From Aquimarina longa SW024 (GTDB taxonomy: Bacteria; Bacteroidota; Bacteroidia; Flavobacteriales; Flavobacteriaceae), in assembly GCF_001401755.1 (NCBI RefSeq), contig NZ_KQ474102.1, forward strand, positions 1 through 64,000: a DNA stretch of 64,000 nucleotides, written 5' to 3'. How positions within the stretch are numbered: position 1 is the first letter of the stretch; every line of letters begins with the position of its first letter. Shown here piece by piece: positions 56,775 through 64,000 of this stretch. The notes below the pieces were generated by a model. The model saw only the letters and a list, made by a program, of their open reading frames with translations, did not search any database and was not told the DNA's origin. The position numbers and the translations under genes are program-made.

Positions 56775-57608
56775 ATGTTACGATTATTACACATAGAATT
56801 CATAAAACTTTGGAACAACAAATCAAGTAAATTCTTAATCATATGCTATTTTGGGCTTCTTACTTCAATAGCTTTATTTGCATCTATTAAATTCGAAATA
56901 GGTTTTTTTAAATTTCACTTAGCAGATAGTGGGGTTTTTAATTTCCCATATATCTGGCATTTTAATACTTTTATTGCAGCTTTATTAAAATTATTTCTTG
57001 CTATAATTATTGTATCAATGGTTGCTAATGAGTATAGTAATAAAACACTTAAACAAAATTTAATAGATGGGCTTAGTAAAAAAGAATTTATACTTTCTAA
57101 ATTTTTAACGATACTCGCACTCTCTTTTATTTCTACAATTTTTATATTCTTAATATCGTTGATTTTAGGATTCTCTTTTTCTGATTATAACATATTAGAT
57201 GCTATTTTTAAAGATTTAGAATACCTCGTTGCATATTTTGTAAAATTAACAGGATTCTTTTCTTTTTGTTTATTTATAGGAATTTTAATCAAAAGATCTG
57301 CTTTTGCATTAGGCTTTCTTTTTATGTGGTTTTTAGCTGTAGAGTTTTTACCATATATGTATTTATGGTCACATTATTCAAAAAAATTAGCTGATACTAT
57401 CTATTCATTTTTTCCATTAGGGTCTATGTGGAATTTAATTGCACAGCCCTTTACTAGGCTAAATGCCATAAAATCTATTGCTAAACAAGTCGGAGAAGAT
57501 GTTACTTACGACTATATAGTACACTGGCATGAAATTATAATAGTGTTAATATGGACTGCTATTTTTATATTTTTATCACATTATTTACTTAGAAAGAGAG
57601 ATTTATAA
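56775..57608 (+). CDS. ABC transporter permease
   Basis: A 277-residue membrane protein with six hydrophobic segments (near 20-37, 65-86, 110-130, 148-172, 180-198, 255-272) and the EYSNKTLKQNLIDGLSKKEF segment typical of ABC-2-type permeases. It is the partner of the upstream ATPase. The specificity cannot be read from the sequence. Confidence 0.9.
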   Translation: MLRLLHIEFIKLWNNKSSKFLIICYFGLLTSIALFASIKFEIGFFKFHLADSGVFNFPYIWHFNTFIAALLKLFLAIIIVSMVANEYSNKTLKQNLIDGLSKKEFILSKFLTILALSFISTIFIFLISLILGFSFSDYNILDAIFKDLEYLVAYFVKLTGFFSFCLFIGILIKRSAFALGFLFMWFLAVEFLPYMYLWSHYSKKLADTIYSFFPLGSMWNLIAQPFTRLNAIKSIAKQVGEDVTYDYIVHWHEIIIVLIWTAIFIFLSHYLLRKRDL

Positions 57609-57636
57609 TATATTTAGTGCTTTTTAGAGGCAAAAT

Positions 57637-60450
57637 ATGCAATATGCTTATATAATTTTCTTATTCGTTGTTTTTTATAATTCATTATTATATGGTCAAG
57701 GAGAAGCTAATAATTGGTATTTTGGTCAGAATGCAGGAATAAGTTTTAACGCGACTCCACCAGCAGTTCTTACAAATGGAGCATTAAATACCTTAGAAGG
57801 ATGTACTACAATATCCGACGCTACTGGTAAGTTATTATTTTATACTGATGGGATTACAGTATGGGATCAATCTCATGCAATCATGCAAAACGGAACTAAT
57901 TTAAACGGAGATCCCTCTAGTACCTCATCTGCATTAATTGTTCCACAACCAAACACTCCTAATATATATATTATTTTTACAGTCGATGAACCGCACCCTC
58001 ATAACGGTGATAATGATCCCAGCACATCTGATGGAGATGGTATGAATAATGGGCTGATGTATTCTATTGTAGATATGTCTTTAAATACTGGTAGAGGAGC
58101 CATCATTAATGGGCAAAAAAACCTTCCTTTAATCACTTATGACACCACTAATACCCAAGAAAGTTTATTTAAATGCACCGAAAAAATTACAGCAGTAAAA
58201 GGTAATGATTGTAATTCTTTTTGGGTGATCACTTATTTTAAAGACACATTCTATTCTTTTAAAATTGATCAAACTGGTGTCACCACAATGCCTGTTACCT
58301 CTCGCGTGGGAACCATTATTCCTTTCTCTGGTCTTAGTGCATTAGGATATCTCAAGGCTTCTCCTAAAGGAGATAAACTAGCAATAGCACATACTTCTAC
58401 TACAGGAATAGTCAGAGAAGGAAAAGTACTACTTTATGATTTTGACACTACTACCGGACTAGTGAGTAATGAAATCATATTGAGTACAATCGATTCTCCA
58501 TATGGAATCGAATTTTCTCAAACTGGGCAACGATTATACGCAACTCTAGGTATCGGAGATCGACCAGGAACTGGATCTAGTTATTTGATGCAATACAACC
58601 TATCACTACCCGACAATCAAATAGCAGCAAGTGGTACAAAAATCAAAAATGAAACTGGATTAGTTACTTTCTCTACTACCATAGGAGCATTACAGCTTGG
58701 ACCAGATAGTAAGATTTATAAGACAATGATTAATCTTGATATAGGTAAGGGGGGTGATTATCTTGGAATAATAGAAAACCCAGAAGAATTAGCCCCTAAT
58801 ATAGTATATAAAGAAAAAGGAATTTTAATTAATCCTAACGGTTTTAATAGTACTCTCTTTGGACTCCCTCCTTTTATACAATCCATCTTTGCTCAGAAAA
58901 TTGATATTATTAATAGAGGGGATCCTAATAATGTTAATTTACCTCTTTGCGAGGGAGAAACATATCGGTTATCCTATCAAAACATTCCTGGAGCAACATA
59001 TACTTGGTACACAAATGATGTTCTAATAGCAAATACTACTCCTTTTTTAGATATAACTATTACCGCTAACTATAGATTAGAAGTAGATCTTAATGATGGT
59101 AGTTGTCCTTTGATTGGCGTCGCTAATGCCACTTTTTATGAAATCCCAATAGGAGTACCATCAACATTAGTGCAATGCGATGCATATCAAACCATTGGTG
59201 ACGGCAGTACTTTATTTGATTTACGTAATGCAACTAATCAACTTACATCGGGTAACCCTAATTATTCTATTCAGTTTTTTAATGATTTAGCTTCTGCACA
59301 AGCAGGAACTCCTACTATTGATGAAAAAGTACCTTTTGAAAACAATCAAAATAATCAGCAAGTATATGCAAGAGTGATTAGTAATCAAAACACCAACTGT
59401 TTTAGTATTACAACACTAACACTACAAGTAAGTTCTACCTCTGTAAATGATGCAGAATTAAGAGTATGTGATACTACTACAGAGGATGGGTTTACCGTTT
59501 TTAATCTAAATGATGCAAGTCAGCAGATATTATCAGGAATAACAATTCCTGATTTAGCGATTGCATATTATCAAAATGTAGAGGACGCATTACTAAGCAA
59601 CAACCCTATTACCACTTATACCAATACAACCCCATATTCGCAAGGAGATGATATGATTTATGCAAAAGTAGAAGAAAGTGGAGGAGCATGTTTTGGAATT
59701 AGTACGATACGTTTATTTGTAGTGCCCCTGCCCGACATTGAGACTGAAGCCGACTATTTTTTATGTCAAAATCAGACAAGCACCAATATTGATAGTGGTT
59801 TACCTCATAATAATGATAGTAATGACTACTCTTTCTTATGGTCTACAACTGAAACAACTGAAACTATTGCTGTCAATCAAACAGGCACTTATAGCGTACA
59901 GGTTACCAACATATTAACCGGATGTACTAAAACCAGAACAGTAACAGTTATTGCATCTAGCAGAGCAACTATACAATCTATAGACATCAATGATGCGAGA
60001 GATAATAATACCGTTACTATTAATGCCCAAGGATTAGGAAACTATGAATATGCTATAGAAATAGATGGGACATTAAGTTCATATCAGGATACCCCTACAC
60101 TTACCGATATCTCTCCTGGATTTCATACCGTATATGTAAGAGATAAAAATGGTTGTATCCCTGTAACAACCAAAGATATTTCTGTAGTTGGTTTCCCTAA
60201 ATATTTTACACCTAATGGTGATGGTTTTCATGAAACTTGGAATGTAAAAGGAATATCAGCAGAAGTAATGCCTAACTCTTTAATCTATATCTTTGATCGC
60301 TACGGAAAACTAATGAAACAACTTAAAGTGGGGAGTATTGGATGGGATGGAACATATAATGGTAAATCAATGCCATCTAGTCAATATTGGTTTCGGGTAG
60401 AACTAGAGGATAGTAGAATATTAACAGGAAGTTTTTCTCTCATTCGATAG
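57637..60450 (+). CDS. Large secreted protein with a T9SS type B sorting domain
   Basis: A 937-residue exported protein. Signal peptide about 1-21 (ending LLYGQ). The N-terminal 400 residues look like a beta-propeller (WYFGQNAGISFNATPPAVL, KLLFYTDGITVWDQ, YGIEFSQTGQRLYATLGIG). Then come beta-sandwich units (YTWYTNDVLIANTTPF, NQTGTYSVQVTNILTG). The C-terminus is the type B, gliding-associated domain: FPKYFTPNGDGFHETW, IYIFDRYGKLMKQL, GWDGTYNGKSMPSSQYWF. T9SS exports it to the surface. It may be an adhesin; no enzyme motif is seen. Confidence 0.9.
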   Translation: MQYAYIIFLFVVFYNSLLYGQGEANNWYFGQNAGISFNATPPAVLTNGALNTLEGCTTISDATGKLLFYTDGITVWDQSHAIMQNGTNLNGDPSSTSSALIVPQPNTPNIYIIFTVDEPHPHNGDNDPSTSDGDGMNNGLMYSIVDMSLNTGRGAIINGQKNLPLITYDTTNTQESLFKCTEKITAVKGNDCNSFWVITYFKDTFYSFKIDQTGVTTMPVTSRVGTIIPFSGLSALGYLKASPKGDKLAIAHTSTTGIVREGKVLLYDFDTTTGLVSNEIILSTIDSPYGIEFSQTGQRLYATLGIGDRPGTGSSYLMQYNLSLPDNQIAASGTKIKNETGLVTFSTTIGALQLGPDSKIYKTMINLDIGKGGDYLGIIENPEELAPNIVYKEKGILINPNGFNSTLFGLPPFIQSIFAQKIDIINRGDPNNVNLPLCEGETYRLSYQNIPGATYTWYTNDVLIANTTPFLDITITANYRLEVDLNDGSCPLIGVANATFYEIPIGVPSTLVQCDAYQTIGDGSTLFDLRNATNQLTSGNPNYSIQFFNDLASAQAGTPTIDEKVPFENNQNNQQVYARVISNQNTNCFSITTLTLQVSSTSVNDAELRVCDTTTEDGFTVFNLNDASQQILSGITIPDLAIAYYQNVEDALLSNNPITTYTNTTPYSQGDDMIYAKVEESGGACFGISTIRLFVVPLPDIETEADYFLCQNQTSTNIDSGLPHNNDSNDYSFLWSTTETTETIAVNQTGTYSVQVTNILTGCTKTRTVTVIASSRATIQSIDINDARDNNTVTINAQGLGNYEYAIEIDGTLSSYQDTPTLTDISPGFHTVYVRDKNGCIPVTTKDISVVGFPKYFTPNGDGFHETWNVKGISAEVMPNSLIYIFDRYGKLMKQLKVGSIGWDGTYNGKSMPSSQYWFRVELEDSRILTGSFSLIR

Positions 60451-60571
60451 TTTTTCATTCATTTTTAATACAAACATTAGTGTAAGTGAGAAACAAATCA
60501 TAAATTTTTGGTTGAATAAAAAAATACAAGATGAGTTCAGTATCTTTATTCTCTAAAAAGTAAGCGCATAC

Positions 60572-62578
60572 ATGAAGTTCGAATTAGATTCTGAATTTAA
60601 ACCTACAGGAGATCAACCACAAGCTATAAAACAATTAGTAAACGGTATTGAATCAAATGAAAAATACCAAACACTTCTAGGGGTAACTGGCTCTGGAAAA
60701 ACGTTTACTGCTGCTAATGTTATAGAAAGAGTACAACGCCCAACCCTAATATTAGCACATAATAAAACACTTGCTGCTCAATTATACTCAGAGTTTAAGC
60801 AATTTTTTCCTAAAAATGCAGTAGAGTATTTCGTATCATACTATGATTATTACCAGCCAGAAGCATATATTCCTACTTCGGGTACCTATATAGAAAAAGA
60901 CCTATCTATTAATGATGAAATTGAAAAACTACGACTAAGCGCTACCTCATCACTTTTATCAGGAAGAAGAGATGTTTTAGTTGTTGCTTCTGTTTCTTGC
61001 TTATATGGTATTGGTAACCCTATAGAGTTTCAAAAAAATGTAATCTCCATACAAACAGAGCAACTTGTATCCAGAACTGCATTACTCCACCGTCTAGTAC
61101 AAAGTTTATATTCCAGAACCGAAGCAGAATTTACACGAGGAAACTTTAGAATAAAAGGAGACACCGTGGATATTTTCCCAGGGTATGCAGATCACGCATT
61201 TAGAGTACATTTCTTTGGAGATGAAATTGAAGAAATTGAAGCCTTTAATGTTATTGATAATAGTATTATTGAAAAATATGAGCAATTAAACATCTACCCT
61301 GCCAATATGTTTGTGACCTCTCCAGAAGTTCTCCATAATGCTATAGATCAAATAGCTCTTGATCTAGGGAAACAAGTAGAATACTTTAAAGAAATCGGAA
61401 AACATTTAGAAGCCAAAAGATTAGAAGAACGTACTAATTTTGATTTAGAAATGATTAAAGAACTAGGATATTGCTCTGGTATAGAAAACTATTCTCGTTA
61501 CTTAGATGGTAGAAATCCTGGTACCAGACCATTTTGCTTGCTCGATTATTTCCCTGATGATTACTTGATGATCATTGATGAAAGCCATGTTACTGTCCCA
61601 CAAACTCATGCAATGTATGGAGGAGATCGATCACGAAAAGAAAACCTTGTAGAATATGGCTTTAGACTTCCGGCAGCAATGGATAATCGCCCCTTAAAGT
61701 TTGAGGAACTCGAAGCAATACAGAATCAAGTCATATACATTAGTGCTACACCTGCTGACTATGAGTTACAAAAAAGCGAAGGTATCTTTATAGAACAAAT
61801 TATTAGACCTACCGGATTATTAGATCCCGTAATCGAAGTAAGACCTAGCCTAAATCAGATTGATGATTTGATTGAAGAAATGCAAAAACGTATTGATGTC
61901 GATGAACGTATTCTTGTCACAACATTAACAAAAAGAATGGCTGAAGAATTAGCAAAATACTTAACCCGAATAGATATTCGATGCCGATATATACATAGTG
62001 ACGTAGATACCTTAGAACGTGTAGAAATCATGCAAGATCTACGAAAAGGGATTTTTGATGTGCTGATAGGAGTAAACTTATTAAGAGAAGGGCTAGATCT
62101 CCCAGAAGTATCATTAGTCGCTATATTAGATGCTGATAAAGAAGGGTTTTTACGAAACAAAAGATCTTTAGTACAAACCGTTGGTAGAGCAGCCAGAAAT
62201 GTAAATGGAAAAGCTATCATGTACGCTGATAAAATCACTGATAGTATGCAAAAAACAATCGATGACACAGAGTATCGCCGACAAAAACAGATTGCTTACA
62301 ACACCAAACATGGTATTACTCCTACTGCCATCAAAAAATCATTTGACAATGCTTTATATGGTAAAAAAACAGAAGCCTATACATTCGAGAATGCACCTAC
62401 ACTACAAGCCGCAGAAGAAGAAACAGCATATTATACTAAAGAACAATTAGAAACTCGAGTACGAAACGTACGTAAAGAGATGGAAAAAGCTGCAAAAGAA
62501 TTAGATTTTATGACCGCAGCCCGATTACGAGATGAAATTAAGATGTTACAATCCAAAATTCAAGATCAAAAAGCATAG
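60572..62578 (+). CDS. uvrB: Excinuclease ABC subunit B
   Basis: Loads on damaged DNA with UvrA and recruits UvrC in nucleotide excision repair. The 668-residue protein has Walker A GVTGSGKT, the beta-hairpin YYDYYQPEAYIP, the DExx-type LMIIDESHVTVPQ, helicase motif VNLLREGLDLPEVSLVAILD with motif VI QTVGRAARN, and a C-terminal UVR coiled coil (ARLRDEIKML). Standard length. It stands alone with a near-consensus -7 (TATCTTTA, 60541-60548). Confidence 0.97.
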   Translation: MKFELDSEFKPTGDQPQAIKQLVNGIESNEKYQTLLGVTGSGKTFTAANVIERVQRPTLILAHNKTLAAQLYSEFKQFFPKNAVEYFVSYYDYYQPEAYIPTSGTYIEKDLSINDEIEKLRLSATSSLLSGRRDVLVVASVSCLYGIGNPIEFQKNVISIQTEQLVSRTALLHRLVQSLYSRTEAEFTRGNFRIKGDTVDIFPGYADHAFRVHFFGDEIEEIEAFNVIDNSIIEKYEQLNIYPANMFVTSPEVLHNAIDQIALDLGKQVEYFKEIGKHLEAKRLEERTNFDLEMIKELGYCSGIENYSRYLDGRNPGTRPFCLLDYFPDDYLMIIDESHVTVPQTHAMYGGDRSRKENLVEYGFRLPAAMDNRPLKFEELEAIQNQVIYISATPADYELQKSEGIFIEQIIRPTGLLDPVIEVRPSLNQIDDLIEEMQKRIDVDERILVTTLTKRMAEELAKYLTRIDIRCRYIHSDVDTLERVEIMQDLRKGIFDVLIGVNLLREGLDLPEVSLVAILDADKEGFLRNKRSLVQTVGRAARNVNGKAIMYADKITDSMQKTIDDTEYRRQKQIAYNTKHGITPTAIKKSFDNALYGKKTEAYTFENAPTLQAAEEETAYYTKEQLETRVRNVRKEMEKAAKELDFMTAARLRDEIKMLQSKIQDQKA

Positions 62579-63074
62579 CTCATTGCTATAGCAAGCACTA
62601 CCACTATTTTTTTTATGTAATCGAAGTTTAAAACCCTATACACATAATTTAATAAAAACTAATATAACACCATTAAGCAAAACCTCTGCAAAATGGCATG
62701 CAGAGGTTTCTAGATTTAAAAAACAAATTTTTATTATTTAGATAATAATAAACATTCTTGTAATGATAACAATACTCTGCCAATGCTTACAAAATAACCC
62801 TTTAGGTATTTTTACACATTAATTTCTATATTATTATGATTCGTCCTCTTAGTTGTAGCTCTATTTTTAGCAATAACCTACTCTATAATACCTATCAGAC
62901 TTATATGCATTTCACTTTTTTAGTATACTTATCTTTAGTAAAACTAAGCAATCATACTAATATACATTTTATTCATTGTACATAGTTCTTATATAATTGT
63001 ATAAAGCGCTTATAAAAGTGTATAAAAAAGTATTTTTGCAATAAGATATTTTCGCACTATTAAAACATCATAAG
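62579..63074. other. Intergenic stretch after uvrB
   Basis: No gene is supported. It holds one hairpin (62680-62709) and the promoter of the following gene, with a -7 box TATTTTTG at 63031-63038. The repeated GTATAAA words near 62999-63027 are too short to call. Confidence 0.45.
62680..62709 (+). terminator. Hairpin downstream of uvrB
   Basis: AAACCTCTGCA and TGCAGAGGTTT pair perfectly (11 bp) around an 8-base loop, about 100 bases after uvrB. The T run is short (TTT), so termination is plausible but not certain. Confidence 0.5.
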
Positions 63075-63419
63075 ATGCCACATTTTATACTAGATTGCTC
63101 AGAAAACATTATCACATTAAAATCTCCTAAAGAAATCATACAAGCCGTATATAATACTGCTGATAGCACTGGTCTTTTTGCTAAAGGTGATATTAAAGTT
63201 AGAATTAATCCTTTTAAATATTATACGGTAGGAAACACCTCAGATGATTTTATCCATGTATTTGGTAATCTGATGGAAGGTAGAACTGAAGCCCAAAAAG
63301 CTGACCTCTCTAAAAAAATAGTGACCACATTAAAATCTATGTTCCCCAACGTCCCTATCCTTTCTATCAATCTTAGAGATTTTGAAAAATCCTCATACTG
63401 TAATAAATCAATGGTATAA
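63075..63419 (+). CDS. 5-carboxymethyl-2-hydroxymuconate isomerase-family tautomerase
   Basis: A 114-residue protein of the CHMI branch of the tautomerase superfamily. Removal of the first methionine exposes Pro2 (MPHFILDCSENI), the catalytic base of these enzymes. The remainder (KVRINPFKYYTVGNTSDDFI, HVFGNLMEGRTEAQKADLSK) fits the family. CHMI acts in homoprotocatechuate breakdown, but no other gene of that pathway is nearby, so the true substrate is uncertain. Confidence 0.88.
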   Translation: MPHFILDCSENIITLKSPKEIIQAVYNTADSTGLFAKGDIKVRINPFKYYTVGNTSDDFIHVFGNLMEGRTEAQKADLSKKIVTTLKSMFPNVPILSINLRDFEKSSYCNKSMV

Positions 63420-63529
63420 CTATTATTTTTTCAATTCTTTATCAATTCTATACATGAGTGCCTACCACCGTAAAACACCTAATCTTTAACTTGTGTAAAC
63501 TATGTATCTTAACGAACATATAAATATCA

Positions 63530-63561
63530 AAAAGAGTGTATAAAAATTCATACACTCTTTT
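63530..63561 (-). terminator. Terminator between the tautomerase and TonB receptor genes
   Basis: AAAAGAGTGTAT and ATACACTCTTTT form a perfect 12-bp stem with an 8-base loop. On the minus strand it ends in TTTTT, so it mainly serves the receptor gene, but on the plus strand it has TTTTCT and may work both ways. Confidence 0.75.
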
Positions 63562-63673
63562 CTCTAAAACAAACACTATTCTAAAAAATCACTTAGGAGC
63601 TCACTCATACTTATCATCTAAAAAAAACGTATTTATTTTTATAAAAATTACTTACTTTAATTATCAAACTATT

Positions 63674-64000
63674 CTAAAACTGAAAACGATATCCAAAATC
63701 AGGAAAAAAACCGATCTGATCGACTTGATTTACTTGATTCGTTAAACGATTATAGCGTCTTGCAAAAATATTTTTGTTATTCGTTACATTCTGTAGATCA
63801 ACATAAAATTGATGAGACCGCTTTTTCGATTTACTATTGATTTTATACCCTATTTTAACATCCCATCTAAAATAATCGTCATTTTGTTTACTATACGCTA
63901 GATCTTCTCGTAGTACCTCAAACCCTGCCTGTCTAGAAGCTTCTAAATTTACTGGAGTATAATATTTCCCCCCTGATACAGTTAATTTAGTATCTAAGAA
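63674..64000 (-). CDS. TonB-dependent receptor, C-terminal part (cut by the window edge)
   Basis: The last 108 residues of a beta-barrel receptor run from the right edge to the stop at 63674. The text includes TVSGGKYYTPVNLEASRQAG, DDYFRWDVKIGYKIN, HQFYVDLQNVTNNKNIFARR and the end DQIGFFPDFGYRFQF, with the terminal phenylalanine typical of outer membrane barrels. This is the usual flavobacterial carboxypeptidase-regulatory-like receptor ending. The 5' part lies outside the window, so the ligand type cannot be judged. Confidence 0.9.
   Translation of the reverse strand, partial: FLDTKLTVSGGKYYTPVNLEASRQAGFEVLREDLAYSKQNDDYFRWDVKIGYKINSKSKKRSHQFYVDLQNVTNNKNIFARRYNRLTNQVNQVDQIGFFPDFGYRFQF

Noticed and set aside
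61855..62268. 137-residue minus-strand frame inside uvrB
   Set aside because: It lies wholly inside the conserved helicase region of uvrB.
63536..63745. 69-residue plus-strand frame at the right end
   Set aside because: It overlaps the terminator and the antisense receptor gene, and has no family features.

Overview
The window is AT-rich chromosomal DNA from a member of the Bacteroidota, most likely a marine Flavobacteriaceae species of the Aquimarina type. The genus is an inference. The phylum rests on several signs: TAnnTTTG -7 promoter boxes, almost no Shine-Dalgarno sequences, type IX secretion sorting domains, SusC/TonB-type receptors, DUF4249 and DUF5606 proteins, and the Bacteroidota-style OstA-like protein. 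Nearly all genes are ordinary chromosomal housekeeping genes. I see no phage, plasmid, insertion sequence, CRISPR array or rRNA gene inside the window.

Layout. 1-1000: a non-coding region with three tandem, diverged promoters pointing left out of the window, probably for a strong (rRNA-like) transcription unit. 1023-4353: thrS-infC-rpmI-rplT, with a non-standard AUA start on infC, structured intercistronic RNA before rplT and a clear terminator. 4461-7586: a small membrane protein next to a hybrid histidine kinase. 7629-14040: an RNA methyltransferase, an M48 protease, a Rel/SpoT enzyme, a Fur-family regulator and purA. 14141-14360: a decayed OmpA/PD40 gene fragment. 14737-24634: OstA-like protein, a class III aminotransferase, a TPR protein, two tandem DUF368 transporters, aroE and a DUF349 protein. 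24739-34159 (minus strand): mazG, a nitronate monooxygenase-like gene, mnmA, a MORN-like protein, yidC, pyrG, a DUF5606 protein, def and ruvX.

34289-37986: dapD and three glycosyltransferases. 38313-43366: a compact unit of TonB-dependent receptor, DUF4249 lipoprotein, LytS-type kinase and LytTR regulator, with a perfect inverted repeat over its promoter. 43523-44387: a frameshifted Crp/Fnr regulator and a small, possibly truncated membrane protein. 44516-45466: a bacterial expansin with a type IX secretion C-terminal domain. 45771-49540: a second lipopolysaccharide-type cluster (Kdo/WaaP-like kinase plus three glycosyltransferases).

49540-64000: tsaC, a CCA-adding/HD enzyme, heme A synthase, a pRiA4b ORF-3-like protein, a nucleoid-associated protein, an uncharacterised protein with kinase-like motifs, an ABC exporter pair, a large type B sorting-domain protein, uvrB, a CHMI-family tautomerase, and the C-terminus of another TonB-dependent receptor cut by the right edge.

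No clearly new multi-gene defence or mobile system is visible. The best leads are the T9SS-tagged expansin, the kinase-like conserved protein at 54584-55636, the receptor/DUF4249/LytS-LytTR unit with its promoter palindrome, the triplicated promoter at the left edge, and the AUA-started infC. Gene functions are assigned from recognised family motifs; no database search was possible.
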